A stretch of 64,000 bases of DNA, taken from UBA1847 sp942492205 (GTDB lineage Bacteria > Pseudomonadota > Gammaproteobacteria > Steroidobacterales > Woeseiaceae). The stretch covers positions 124,001 through 188,000 of the forward strand of contig CALODT010000004.1 in assembly GCA_942492205.1 (NCBI GenBank), given 5' to 3'. The notes beneath the pieces were generated by a model. It made no database searches. It saw only the letters and a program-made list of their open reading frames with translations, and was not told where the DNA came from. Shown piece by piece: positions 1-8,324 of this stretch. Position 1 is the first letter of the stretch; each line of letters begins with the position of its first letter. Made by a program: the position numbers and the translations under genes.

Positions 1-1260
1 CGTAATGTCCTCGCCCTGACAATATTTGTGCATGGAAATAGCAGCCTGGTGGCCGTGTTCGACAGCCCAGATGATGTTCTTGGGCCCAAACGCAGAATCG
101 CCGCCAAAAAAGACGCCGTCACGACCAGACATCATTGTGGTTTCGTCGACGACCGGGCACTCCCATCGGTCGAACTCAATGCCAAGGTCACGCTCGATCC
201 ACGGAAACGCATTGTCCTGGCCAATTGCGAGTACGACGTCATCGCAGGGAATAATCTTCTCGCCGGTGACCGTGCCGCGATCGATACGCCCGTCCTCATC
301 GACCGTGTATTCCATGAGTTCAAATCGCATACCGACCAGCTTGCCATCTTCGATGACGAATTCTTTTGGCGAGTGGTTCACAAGGATCTCTACGTTCTCT
401 TCTTCGGCATCCTCGAGCTCCCAGTCTGACGCTTTGAAGAAGCCGCGCGGTTTACGCGCCATGACCTTGACGTCTTTCGCGCCCAGGCGAAGTGACGTAC
501 GACAACAATCCATCGCCGTATTACCGACACCGATGATAAGAACGCGCTCGCCGATTGTTTCGATGTGTTCGAAAGCGACCGACTCCAGCCATTCGATGCC
601 GATGTGAATTCGGTCTGAGTCATAGCGGCCCGGAATTTCCAGGTTCTTGCCACGGGGCGCACCCGTGCCAACGAAGATCGCGTCGAAATCCTCGGCCAGC
701 AACGCCTGCAGGCTCTCGATGGGATGATTCAGTTTGAGATCCACGCCCATGTCGAGGATGTAGCCGATCTCCTCATCGAGAACGTCCGGCGGCAGACGAA
801 ATTTCGGGATGTTGGTCCGCATCAAGCCACCGGTCGCATCCAGTGCTTCGAAGATTGTGACTTCGTAACCGAGCGGACGGAGATCGTTGGCCACCGTGAG
901 CGAGGCACAGCCGGCGCCAATCAACGCTACGTGCTTGCCGTTGTTCCGCGCCGGCGGCTTGGGCAAGCGATCCGTTATATCGTCACGATGGTCCGCGGCG
1001 ACCCGCTTCAGCCGACAGATCGCGACCGGCTTGTCTTCGACGCGTTCGCGCCGGCAGACCGGTTCGCAGGGACGGTCACAGACCCGGCCCAGAATGCCCG
1101 GAAACACGTTCGACTTGCGGTTTTCCATGTACGCATCACTGAACGCCCCCTGGGCAATCATGCGAATGTACGCCGGAACATCGGTATGGGCGGGACAGCC
1201 CCACTGGCAGTCTACGACCTTGTGGAAATAGTCGGGATTGGCGGTATCTGTTGGCTTCAT
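1..1260 (-). CDS. FAD-dependent oxidoreductase, glutamate synthase small-subunit (GltD) family, partial
   Basis: The reading frame is open to the left edge, so the C-terminus lies outside the window; 420 codons are visible. The N-terminus carries the cysteine-rich iron-sulfur region of the GltD family (DCQWGCPAH near residue 18, CDRPCEPVCRR near 61). The FAD-binding Rossmann motif GAGCAS follows at residues 115-120, and a second dinucleotide-binding motif GVGNTAMDC lies near residue 240. Such proteins pass electrons from NAD(P)H through FAD to a partner subunit or carrier; the partner is not visible here. ATG 1260 is the first usable start. The 20 codons before it are open and protein-like (YKNEPAAGPYRYVIG) but offer no ATG, GTG or TTG. 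The family call is secure; the physiological reaction is not. Confidence 0.85.
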   Translation of the reverse strand, partial: MKPTDTANPDYFHKVVDCQWGCPAHTDVPAYIRMIAQGAFSDAYMENRKSNVFPGILGRVCDRPCEPVCRRERVEDKPVAICRLKRVAADHRDDITDRLPKPPARNNGKHVALIGAGCASLTVANDLRPLGYEVTIFEALDATGGLMRTNIPKFRLPPDVLDEEIGYILDMGVDLKLNHPIESLQALLAEDFDAIFVGTGAPRGKNLEIPGRYDSDRIHIGIEWLESVAFEHIETIGERVLIIGVGNTAMDCCRTSLRLGAKDVKVMARKPRGFFKASDWELEDAEEENVEILVNHSPKEFVIEDGKLVGMRFELMEYTVDEDGRIDRGTVTGEKIIPCDDVVLAIGQDNAFPWIERDLGIEFDRWECPVVDETTMMSGRDGVFFGGDSAFGPKNIIWAVEHGHQAAISMHKYCQGEDIT

Positions 1261-1322
1261 TCCGATGACGTACCGGTATGGTCCCGCGGCCGGTTCGTTT
1301 TTATAGCCCCTGAAGTGGCGCT

Positions 1323-1350
1323 AGCATAGCGGGATCGAGCCGAAAGTAAA
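1323..1350 (-). promoter_or_regulatory. Candidate sigma-70 promoter for the GltD-like gene
   Basis: On the minus strand a -35 like TTTACT (1350-1345) is separated by 16 bases from a -10 like TATGCT (1328-1323). Transcription would start near 1316, about 55 bases before the ATG at 1260. Confidence 0.4.
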
Positions 1351-1364
1351 CAATTTTAGGCCGC

Positions 1365-2705
1365 TTACCGCGCGCGCGTGAATTCGAGTCGGCGACCGGC
1401 GATGCTATCGCTCAGTCTTCCATCTCGATAGGCAAGCTGGCCGTTAACGAGCGTTGTATCGATCGATGCCGAAAACTCGTGGCCTTCGAACGGTGACCAT
1501 TGGCACTTGCTCAACAGGTTTTCCGGGCTCACTTTATAAGGAGTCGCAGGGTCGACGATAACGAGATCGGCAAACCAGCCCTCTCGAATGTAGCCACGCT
1601 CGGTCACACCGAACAGGTCCGCCGGCGCGTGACTCGTCCGGTCGACGAGAAGTTCGACGGTGATCTGTCCGTTCGCGACCAGGTCGAAAAGTGTGAGCAA
1701 TGCGTGCTGCACCAAAGGCAGGCCGGCCGGTGACTTGAAGTAGCTGGCGTTTTTCTCGCTGAGCGTATGAGGCGCATGATCAGTGGCGATGATGTCGATA
1801 CGCCCTTCATTGAGCGCGGCGAGCAGCGCTTTGCGATCATCTGCGGTCTTGATAGCGGGGTTGCACTTTATTCGCGTACCCAGCTCATCGTAGCGAGACT
1901 CGTCAAACCACAGGTGATGCACGCATACTTCGGCGGTGATGCGCTTTTTCGAACGGTGCGCATCTGAGAATAGCGGCATCTCCATCGCAGTCGTCAGGTG
2001 CAGGACGTGCAACAAGGCGTCATGACGACGCGCAAGATCGATGGCCGTACTGGACGATGCGTAGCAGGCTTCCGCGGAGCGAATTTTCGGATGCTCCGAA
2101 AGCGGCACATCTTCACCGTACTTTTCACGCGCTTTTGCCTCGTTGTCCCAGATCGTCGGTGAATATTCGCAGTGCGTGACGACCATGACCGGAGAATGTC
2201 GGAACATCTCTTCGAGCACTAGCGGATCGTCGACCAGCATGTCGCCTGTGGACGCCCCCATGAATGCTTTGACACCGCATGCCTCACCGATCTCGAGCGC
2301 CTTGATCTCTTCGATGTTGCCGTTCGTCGCGCCAAGGTAGAAGCCGTAGTTAGCGCTGCAACGCCCTTTAGCAACGGCGTACTTATCCGTCAGCGCTGCT
2401 CTCGTCGTCGTCTGCGGGTTTACGTTCGGCATGTCCATGAAGCTGGTGATGCCGCCGGCGACGGCCGCAGCCGACTCAGTCGCCAGGTCGCCCTTGTGGG
2501 TCATGCCGGGTTCGCGAAAATGCACCTGGTCGTCGATCATTCCGGGCAGCAGGTACTTGCCCGCCGCATCGATGAGCTCTGCTCCTGCTGGCAACGACAG
2601 CCCGGAATCGACCCTCGCAATTCTATCGCCTTCGATCAGGACGTCGGCTTCACGCACCTGGCCCTCGTTTACAAGTTGCGCGTTGGCAATAAGCAGTTTC
2701 TTCAA
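1365..2705 (-). CDS. pyrC: Dihydroorotase (class I, DDQVHFREPG subgroup)
   Basis: Third step of pyrimidine synthesis: reversible cyclisation of carbamoyl-aspartate to dihydroorotate by a zinc amidohydrolase. Visible motifs are IDDQVHFREPG (metal site 1), GVKAFMGAS (candidate carbamylated lysine), VVTHCEYS, HVLHLTTA and IATDHAPHT (catalytic Asp). The first His of the usual D-x-H-x-H motif is Gln here, which I recall as a subgroup feature. I chose TTG 2705: it gives the natural N-terminus MKKLLIANAQL and has GAGGG seven bases upstream. An in-frame GTG at 2735 lacks a ribosome site. About 446 residues, normal for the family. It is divergent from ilvA; a -10-like CATAAT lies at 2763-2758. Confidence 0.93.
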   Translation of the reverse strand: MKKLLIANAQLVNEGQVREADVLIEGDRIARVDSGLSLPAGAELIDAAGKYLLPGMIDDQVHFREPGMTHKGDLATESAAAVAGGITSFMDMPNVNPQTTTRAALTDKYAVAKGRCSANYGFYLGATNGNIEEIKALEIGEACGVKAFMGASTGDMLVDDPLVLEEMFRHSPVMVVTHCEYSPTIWDNEAKAREKYGEDVPLSEHPKIRSAEACYASSSTAIDLARRHDALLHVLHLTTAMEMPLFSDAHRSKKRITAEVCVHHLWFDESRYDELGTRIKCNPAIKTADDRKALLAALNEGRIDIIATDHAPHTLSEKNASYFKSPAGLPLVQHALLTLFDLVANGQITVELLVDRTSHAPADLFGVTERGYIREGWFADLVIVDPATPYKVSPENLLSKCQWSPFEGHEFSASIDTTLVNGQLAYRDGRLSDSIAGRRLEFTRAR

Positions 2706-2854
2706 CAGGGAGCCCTCAGACAATGTACCGATCACAAGATCGCGGTCGTGTAGGGCTATTATGAAAGGACCGGACTACTAATGCTATGGCCGCCCTTTGC
2801 GGTTAAACGCAGGGTATGCGATAACCGGTCGGGTGCTCACTGCCACTTACCTTC

Positions 2855-4372
2855 ATGAAGACCCCTGATTACCTGGATTTGATACGCAACGCCAAGGTCT
2901 ACGACGTGGCGCTGCGCTCCGCGCTCGAGCCCGCCGTCAACCTGTCAAAGCGGCTGCAGAACCAGATCCTGCTGAAACGCGAGGATCTGCAGCCCGTGTT
3001 TTCCTTCAAGCTGCGGGGCGCCTACAACCGCATTGCAACGCTCGATAGCGCTGCTCTGCAAAACGGCGTCATCTGCAGCTCGGCCGGCAATCATGCCCAG
3101 GGCGTTGCGCTGGCTGCCAGTAAGCTGGGTGTGCGGGCCGTCATCGTGATGCCGGTTACGACACCGCGAATCAAGACGGACGCGGTGCGCGAGCTCGGCG
3201 GCGAGGTTGTCCTGCACGGCGACGCCTATGACGATGCCTATGAACGCGCTTGCGAGCTCGCCGTAGAACAGGGACTCACCTTCATTCACCCTTTCGACGA
3301 TCCCTACGTCATCGCCGGCCAGGGAACGATCGGCGTCGAGATTCTCGAACAGGCGGGCGACAGCATCGACGCCATTTTCGTGCCAATAGGCGGTGGCGGA
3401 CTGATTGCCGGGATTGCAACCTGGGTCAAGCAGATGCGCCCGGATATACGCATTATCGGCGTTGAGCCCGAAGATTCTGCGGCGATGAAGTTATCGCTCG
3501 ACGAAGGCGCTCCGATCACACTGGACAGGGTCGGTATTTTCGCAGACGGAGTCGCCGTACGCCGCGTCGGTGACGAGACCTTTCGCCTTTGCCAGCAGTA
3601 TGTCGACGAAATCATTACCGTCGGCACCGATCAGATATGCGCGGCCATTCGCGACATCTTCGAGGACACCCGCTCGATAGTCGAGCCGGCGGGAGGGCTG
3701 ACAGTCGCCGCAGCGAAGAAGTACGTGAGTGAGCGCGGGGTGACCGGACAGACCCTGGTAACGATCAACTGTGGTGCAAATGTCAACTTTGACCGCTTGC
3801 GCCACATAGCTGAACGCGCAGCCGTCGGTGAAGAAACCGAGATGTTGCTTGCCGCGGAGATTCCGGAAGAACCCGGTAGCTTTCGACGCTTCTGCAAGCA
3901 CATCGGGCGCCGCGGCATTACCGAGTTCAACTATCGCTATGCGGACCAGAACAAAGCCCACATTTTTGTCGGCGTGCAGCTCTCCGGCGGAATGCGAGAG
4001 AGGTTGTCGCTGATCGCCGAGCTCCGCGATGCCGGCTTCCCTGTTGAGGACCTGAGCGATAACGAGATGGCCAAATTGCACGTTCGACACATGGTAGGCG
4101 GGCGGTCGCCTGCCATCAGCAATGAGCGCATGTTTCGATTTGAATTTCCGGAGCGGCCCGGGGCCTTACTCGACTTTCTCAATGCGATAGGCACGGACTG
4201 GAATATCAGCCTGTTCCATTATCGCAATCACGGCTCCGACTATGGTCGGATCCTCGCAGGCATCGACGTGCCACAAGACGAGACTGCTGAACTCGAGGCG
4301 CACCTTGCGGATCTCGGCTACCCGCATTGGGAGGAGAGCGATAACCCCGCCTACACCATGTTTCTATCCTAG
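2855..4372 (+). CDS. ilvA: Threonine ammonia-lyase, biosynthetic
   Basis: PLP enzyme that deaminates threonine to 2-oxobutanoate, the committed step to isoleucine. SFKLRGAYNR near residue 50 holds the PLP lysine, SSAGNHAQGVA is the substrate/phosphate region, and GGGGLIAG binds the cofactor phosphate. At 505 residues it has the full biosynthetic length with two C-terminal ACT-like regulatory modules (about 330-505; EEPGSFRRF and ERPGALLDFL start them), which in this family give isoleucine feedback inhibition. No other ilv gene adjoins it. A weak promoter with TTGCGG and GATAAC spaced by 17 can be drawn in the 150-base gap to pyrC. Confidence 0.96.
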   Translation: MKTPDYLDLIRNAKVYDVALRSALEPAVNLSKRLQNQILLKREDLQPVFSFKLRGAYNRIATLDSAALQNGVICSSAGNHAQGVALAASKLGVRAVIVMPVTTPRIKTDAVRELGGEVVLHGDAYDDAYERACELAVEQGLTFIHPFDDPYVIAGQGTIGVEILEQAGDSIDAIFVPIGGGGLIAGIATWVKQMRPDIRIIGVEPEDSAAMKLSLDEGAPITLDRVGIFADGVAVRRVGDETFRLCQQYVDEIITVGTDQICAAIRDIFEDTRSIVEPAGGLTVAAAKKYVSERGVTGQTLVTINCGANVNFDRLRHIAERAAVGEETEMLLAAEIPEEPGSFRRFCKHIGRRGITEFNYRYADQNKAHIFVGVQLSGGMRERLSLIAELRDAGFPVEDLSDNEMAKLHVRHMVGGRSPAISNERMFRFEFPERPGALLDFLNAIGTDWNISLFHYRNHGSDYGRILAGIDVPQDETAELEAHLADLGYPHWEESDNPAYTMFLS

Positions 4373-4473
4373 CGCGGAAGAAGGTAGCCCTATTTGCGAC
4401 CAATTTCGTCTCTGACGCATCATCGAGGTCGTGAGCCAACCATCGCGCATGCGATTACAAAAGGGGAATAGCC

Positions 4474-5055
4474 ATGATTTTCAGAAGCATCGCTGCCGGC
4501 CTTTGTGCACTGCTGGTCGTAAACGCCAATGCCGGGGAACAACAGAAAACACGCATAGAGATCGCGATTGACGATGACTCCAATGAGCAGACGTCGTTTG
4601 TTTTCGACAGTGAGGACGCTGGCTTCGACCTGCAAAGCCTGTTGGTTGGCGAGAGCCGAAGTATCACCGACCGCTCGGGTAACACGGCCGATTTACGTCG
4701 TACGGAAGACGGCTTTCAACTCGATATTGGCGGCAAGACCATCGAGCTGCCGGGTCTGGCTGGCGATCACGCCGTGCATGGTGAACACGCGGTCAAGGTG
4801 CTGGCCGACGGGAGTGATGTCGACGTCGTGAAAGAAATCAGGATGATCAAGTCAGGCAGCGCAGATGGTGTGACGATTGTCTCGGGCAGTGAAATCGATG
4901 CCGCGACCCGAGAACGCATCGCAGAGGTTCTCAAGGATGCCGGTCACAGCGGCGAGATCGTCTACGTCGATGGTGCCTTCCATGACGGCGAGCATCAGGC
5001 GAGCGGCAAACACGAAGTACGAATCATCAGGAAAGAGGTTGACGTAACAAACTAG
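4474..5055 (+). CDS. Secreted protein of unknown function
   Basis: I do not recognise a family. The 193-residue product starts with a likely cleavable signal peptide (about residues 1-20, ending ANA), so it is probably periplasmic. The mature part is acidic and polar with two similar-looking halves around FVFDSEDAGFDLQSLL and VKEIRMIKSGSADGVTIVSG, the second ending in a His/Asp-rich stretch (DGAFHDGEHQ). AAAAGGGG sits about nine bases before the ATG. It is a single-gene unit: ilvA ends 100 bases upstream and a strong terminator follows. Confidence 0.75.
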   Translation: MIFRSIAAGLCALLVVNANAGEQQKTRIEIAIDDDSNEQTSFVFDSEDAGFDLQSLLVGESRSITDRSGNTADLRRTEDGFQLDIGGKTIELPGLAGDHAVHGEHAVKVLADGSDVDVVKEIRMIKSGSADGVTIVSGSEIDAATRERIAEVLKDAGHSGEIVYVDGAFHDGEHQASGKHEVRIIRKEVDVTN

Positions 5056-5122
5056 GAGCGCGGCTCGTGCAGTCTCGCCGGGTTCGCTTCAAAGCCCTTA
5101 TGCTGTTTGTTTCGTAGTGACT

Positions 5123-5150
5123 GGCGGTGGCACCTGCCACCGCCTTTTTT
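5123..5150 (+). terminator. Rho-independent terminator after the secreted protein gene
   Basis: A perfect 9-bp stem (GGCGGTGGC / GCCACCGCC) with an ACCT loop is followed by six T residues. It lies 68 bases after the stop at 5055 and its T-run overlaps the stop codon of the convergent helicase gene. Confidence 0.88.
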
Positions 5151-7248
5151 AAAACATTTCCCGCATGCGGGCGCCGACGTCGATCTTCTTTGCCGACGAC
5201 CCGCCCAGGCGTCCGGACGGGTTTTCCGGGCGGCCTCGAAACTCGCTCTGCATGGTTGCGAGCAATGACTCGGACATGAAGCGGCTGCGCGCGCCGAACA
5301 CATGCTTGTCGCCATCACGCCGCTGCTGCGTCACGTGATAGCGCAATGGCGCAAGCAGAGACAAGGACTGCTTCGCACGCGTCATGGCAACATACAGAAG
5401 CCGTCGCTCTTCATCGATCATCTCCGGCTTCCCGGTCGCAAATTCTGAGGGGAAGTTGCCATCGGCAACATTCAATATGAAGACAGACTCCCACTCCTGG
5501 CCTTTGGCCGAATGAACCGTCGATAGAATCAGGTAGTCTTCATCAAGCAGCGGATCACCGGCCAGATCCCCCGCAGCGCTAGGCGGATCCAGCGTCAATT
5601 CCGTGAGGAAACGTTCTCGGGTGGGATAACGGCCCGAGATCTGCTCCAGCTGTTCGAGATCCGCCTCCCGGGTGTCCAGACTGTCGTACAGTCGTTCGAG
5701 ATGCGGTTGGTACCAGCGCCGCACCTGGGTCAATTGCGTTTGCCAGCCCCGGTCGTCGAATTCGGCGCTCGACAGATCCTCCAGCAATACGCAAAAAGCC
5801 AGCCAGTCCTCGGCAGCGGCGGCCGGCGGCCGAACGTCGCGCAAGGCGGTGAAGCGGTGATCGGCAACGGCGATGTGTTCGAAGCAACGGGTCGCATTGG
5901 CCGGCCCCATGCCGGGAAGTAACTTCAAGACACGAAACGCAGCGACTTCGTTCTTCGGATTCTCCGCCCACTTCAGAACCGACAGCATGTCCTTGACGTG
6001 CGCGGCCTCGAGAAATTTAAGCCCGCCGTACTTCACATACGGGATGTTCCGGCGCACCAGCTCCAGTTCCAGTCGATCGCTGTGGTGAGAGCCGCGAAAC
6101 AACACGGCTTGTTCTTTCAACGCCATGCCGAGTTCGCGGTTCCTGAGTATCTCGGTAACGACGTACTCGGCTTCCGCATCGCCGTCTTCAACCGTTACGT
6201 AACTCGGCCTGGCGCCGTCACGGCGTTCCGAAAACAGGTTTTTGCGGTACTGCCGCTCGCTCTCGGCAATGAGACAATTGGCACTGTCGAGAATGGCCTG
6301 CGACGACCGGTAGTTCTGCTCCAGCGTAATAACCTGCGCCGCCGGCATGAACTGATCCGGGAAGCCCAGAATATTCTCGACCTCCGCGGCACGAAACGAA
6401 TAGATGGACTGGGCATCGTCACCGACCACGGTAACGCCGTTGCCGTCAGGCTTGAGTGCCTTGATGATCTCGGCCTGCACCAGGTTGGTATCCTGGTACT
6501 CATCGACGAGCACATGGTCAAACCAGGAACCGATTTCGTCGGCAAATTCCTTCTCGGCAACCAGGTGTTTCCAGTAAAGCAGCAAATCGTCGTAGTCGAG
6601 CGCCTGGCTTTGCTGTTTGCGCAGCACATAACACCTGAACAGCTCCGCGAGCTCGTCGGCCCAGTCATTGCACCACGGGTAGGTCTTGTCGAGCGTTTCG
6701 CTCAAGGGCCGCAGCGTGTTGACGCAGCGTGAGTAAATCGCGAGGCAGGTGTCCTTCTTGGGAAATCGGCGGGCGGTCTTCGTGAGCTTCAACTCATGCC
6801 GTACGACGTCCATGATGTCCGCCGAATCGCCCCGATCCAGCACCGAGAACCCTGGATCGAGTGCCAGGTTGGCGGCGTAGCGCCGCAGCAGCCGGTTCGC
6901 CACGGAATGAAACGTGCCCGACCACGGAAGGCCGCCGGACGGCATCGGCGATGTCTGCATGCCGGCCGTCGCCGTTCTCACGATCGACTCGACGCGACGC
7001 GTCATCTCCTGCGCCGCCCGGCGAGTGAAGGTCAGCAGTAGCAGGCGCTCCGGGCTGACGCCGGCCAACAACAGACGCGCCACACGGTGCGCCAGCGTCA
7101 TCGTTTTGCCCGTACCCGCGCCTGCGATAACGAGCAGCGGACCGGCGCTCAGCCCGCCGTCTTCCAGTAGCTCGCCATACTCTGCTGCAACCCGCTGTGC
7201 CGGGTTCAGCATCGCCATCGGATCGACCCGCTGCAGTGCCTCTTGCAT
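5149..7248 (-). CDS. UvrD/PcrA-family superfamily I DNA helicase
   Basis: ATP-driven 3'-5' DNA helicase of the UvrD/Rep/PcrA group, about 699 residues. Seen: Q-motif LNPAQRVAA, Walker A GAGTGKT, motif II VDEYQDTN, motif III region VVGDDAQSIYSFRAAE, and the C-terminal signature LLYVAMTRAKQSL. ATG 7248 is preceded by GGGGG; an in-frame TTG at 7260 is less likely. A near-consensus LexA box just upstream (7265-7280) points to induction by DNA damage. It follows an alpha/beta hydrolase gene by 44 bases. Whether this is the housekeeping UvrD or an additional paralogue cannot be told here, so I give no symbol. Confidence 0.92.
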   Translation of the reverse strand: MQEALQRVDPMAMLNPAQRVAAEYGELLEDGGLSAGPLLVIAGAGTGKTMTLAHRVARLLLAGVSPERLLLLTFTRRAAQEMTRRVESIVRTATAGMQTSPMPSGGLPWSGTFHSVANRLLRRYAANLALDPGFSVLDRGDSADIMDVVRHELKLTKTARRFPKKDTCLAIYSRCVNTLRPLSETLDKTYPWCNDWADELAELFRCYVLRKQQSQALDYDDLLLYWKHLVAEKEFADEIGSWFDHVLVDEYQDTNLVQAEIIKALKPDGNGVTVVGDDAQSIYSFRAAEVENILGFPDQFMPAAQVITLEQNYRSSQAILDSANCLIAESERQYRKNLFSERRDGARPSYVTVEDGDAEAEYVVTEILRNRELGMALKEQAVLFRGSHHSDRLELELVRRNIPYVKYGGLKFLEAAHVKDMLSVLKWAENPKNEVAAFRVLKLLPGMGPANATRCFEHIAVADHRFTALRDVRPPAAAAEDWLAFCVLLEDLSSAEFDDRGWQTQLTQVRRWYQPHLERLYDSLDTREADLEQLEQISGRYPTRERFLTELTLDPPSAAGDLAGDPLLDEDYLILSTVHSAKGQEWESVFILNVADGNFPSEFATGKPEMIDEERRLLYVAMTRAKQSLSLLAPLRYHVTQQRRDGDKHVFGARSRFMSESLLATMQSEFRGRPENPSGRLGGSSAKKIDVGARMREMF

Positions 7249-7264
7249 GGCTGCCCCCAAAAGT

Positions 7265-7280
7265 CTGTATTTTTATACAG
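7265..7280. promoter_or_regulatory. LexA (SOS) box
   Basis: CTGTATTTTTATACAG fits the gammaproteobacterial LexA consensus CTG-N10-CAG with an AT-only, near-symmetric core. It lies 17 bases before the helicase ATG and 12 bases after the stop of the upstream hydrolase gene, so it should control the helicase rather than the hydrolase. Confidence 0.82.
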
Positions 7281-7292
7281 TACTGGATGTAT

Positions 7293-8177
7293 TTACAAGG
7301 TCGGCAGCAGGAAATCCTCTATCGCCGCGGCAAGTCGGCCCGGTGTCTCGAAGTGCGGCATGTGACCTGCTTCGTCGATAACGACGGTCTCGGCTGCTGC
7401 AAACAGCGCAGCATCAGTACTCTGGGGCAATTCACGCGCGAATCGACTTTGACCGCCGATAACCAGCAGCGCGTCGGCAGTCGCGTTGTTCCAGCACGCT
7501 TCCGCTTCAGCGCGCCGGTACAGCACTGGGTTCGGCAGTTTGTGCAGCGGATCTGCGCGCAGTTTTACCGTGCCGTCACCGTCTTCTGCCGCCCATTCCC
7601 GCGCGACGAACAAAGCTTCGGCCATCCCGATGCCAGGATGGCGCCTGCAAATACGCTCGGCCAGTTGGCCGAAGTCGGCGTACTCGGAGAAAGGCACCGC
7701 GTCTCTGGCCGCTTCAATCCACGAGCGATAGCGAGTCGCGGCGTCGCTCGGGTCGCTGTCGGGAAGCCCGAAGCCCTCGACATTCACGAATGCCCGCACT
7801 CGCTCCGGGAAGGCCCCGGCGTACAGAGCAGCAACGTTTGCGCCCATGCTGTGGCCGACGAGTCGAACCGGCTCCCCGGGCGAAAGCAGCTCGAGCAACG
7901 CGTGCAGATCGGCGAGGTAGTCGGGAAACCAGTAGCTGCTGCAGCGGCACTGCGAGCGACCGAAACCACGCCAGTCCGGCGCGACGACTCGCCAACCGGC
8001 TTGCAACGCATCGACGACGAACTGAAACGTCGAGCCGGTATCCCCCCATCCGTGCAGGTAGACAATGAGGGGAGACTCCGCGTCGCCCCATTCATGAAGG
8101 CAATAGTCCACATCGCGAATCGGGCAGCGTCTTTCCGTTCGTACCCTCTTCGGCCGATAAGCGTCTGCTTGTGTCAT
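7293..8177 (-). CDS. Alpha/beta hydrolase
   Basis: A 294-residue single-domain alpha/beta hydrolase, probably a cytoplasmic esterase or related enzyme; the substrate is unknown. The oxyanion-hole turn is LHGWGD (near 41), the nucleophile elbow is GHSMGA (near 108), and the catalytic His lies in DEAGHMPHFE near the C-terminus. The usual acid position after the sixth strand (VIGGQSRF) has no obvious Asp, so the acid may be displaced. It precedes the helicase on the same strand and is divergent from the SLC13 permease gene. Confidence 0.83.
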   Translation of the reverse strand: MTQADAYRPKRVRTERRCPIRDVDYCLHEWGDAESPLIVYLHGWGDTGSTFQFVVDALQAGWRVVAPDWRGFGRSQCRCSSYWFPDYLADLHALLELLSPGEPVRLVGHSMGANVAALYAGAFPERVRAFVNVEGFGLPDSDPSDAATRYRSWIEAARDAVPFSEYADFGQLAERICRRHPGIGMAEALFVAREWAAEDGDGTVKLRADPLHKLPNPVLYRRAEAEACWNNATADALLVIGGQSRFARELPQSTDAALFAAAETVVIDEAGHMPHFETPGRLAAAIEDFLLPTL

Positions 8178-8324
8178 CGATCAATCCTTGCACGACGAAG
8201 GTCAGGTGACAATTCATCAAAAAGCCCGGACTACCCGCCGACACTACGCTTTTTGGTGTCATGTCGTGTATAAACGTGCTGAACCTAGTCATCCCGTATT
8301 GCGACCTACCTGACCGTTGAAACA

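Noticed and set aside
724..1329. Long plus-strand open frame of 201 codons at the left end
   Set aside because: It lies opposite the GltD-family gene, whose product has clear motifs; the plus-strand translation has none. It is a GC-rich shadow.
5998..6732. 244-codon plus-strand open frame
   Set aside because: Antisense to the helicase gene, no recognisable motif, no ribosome site.
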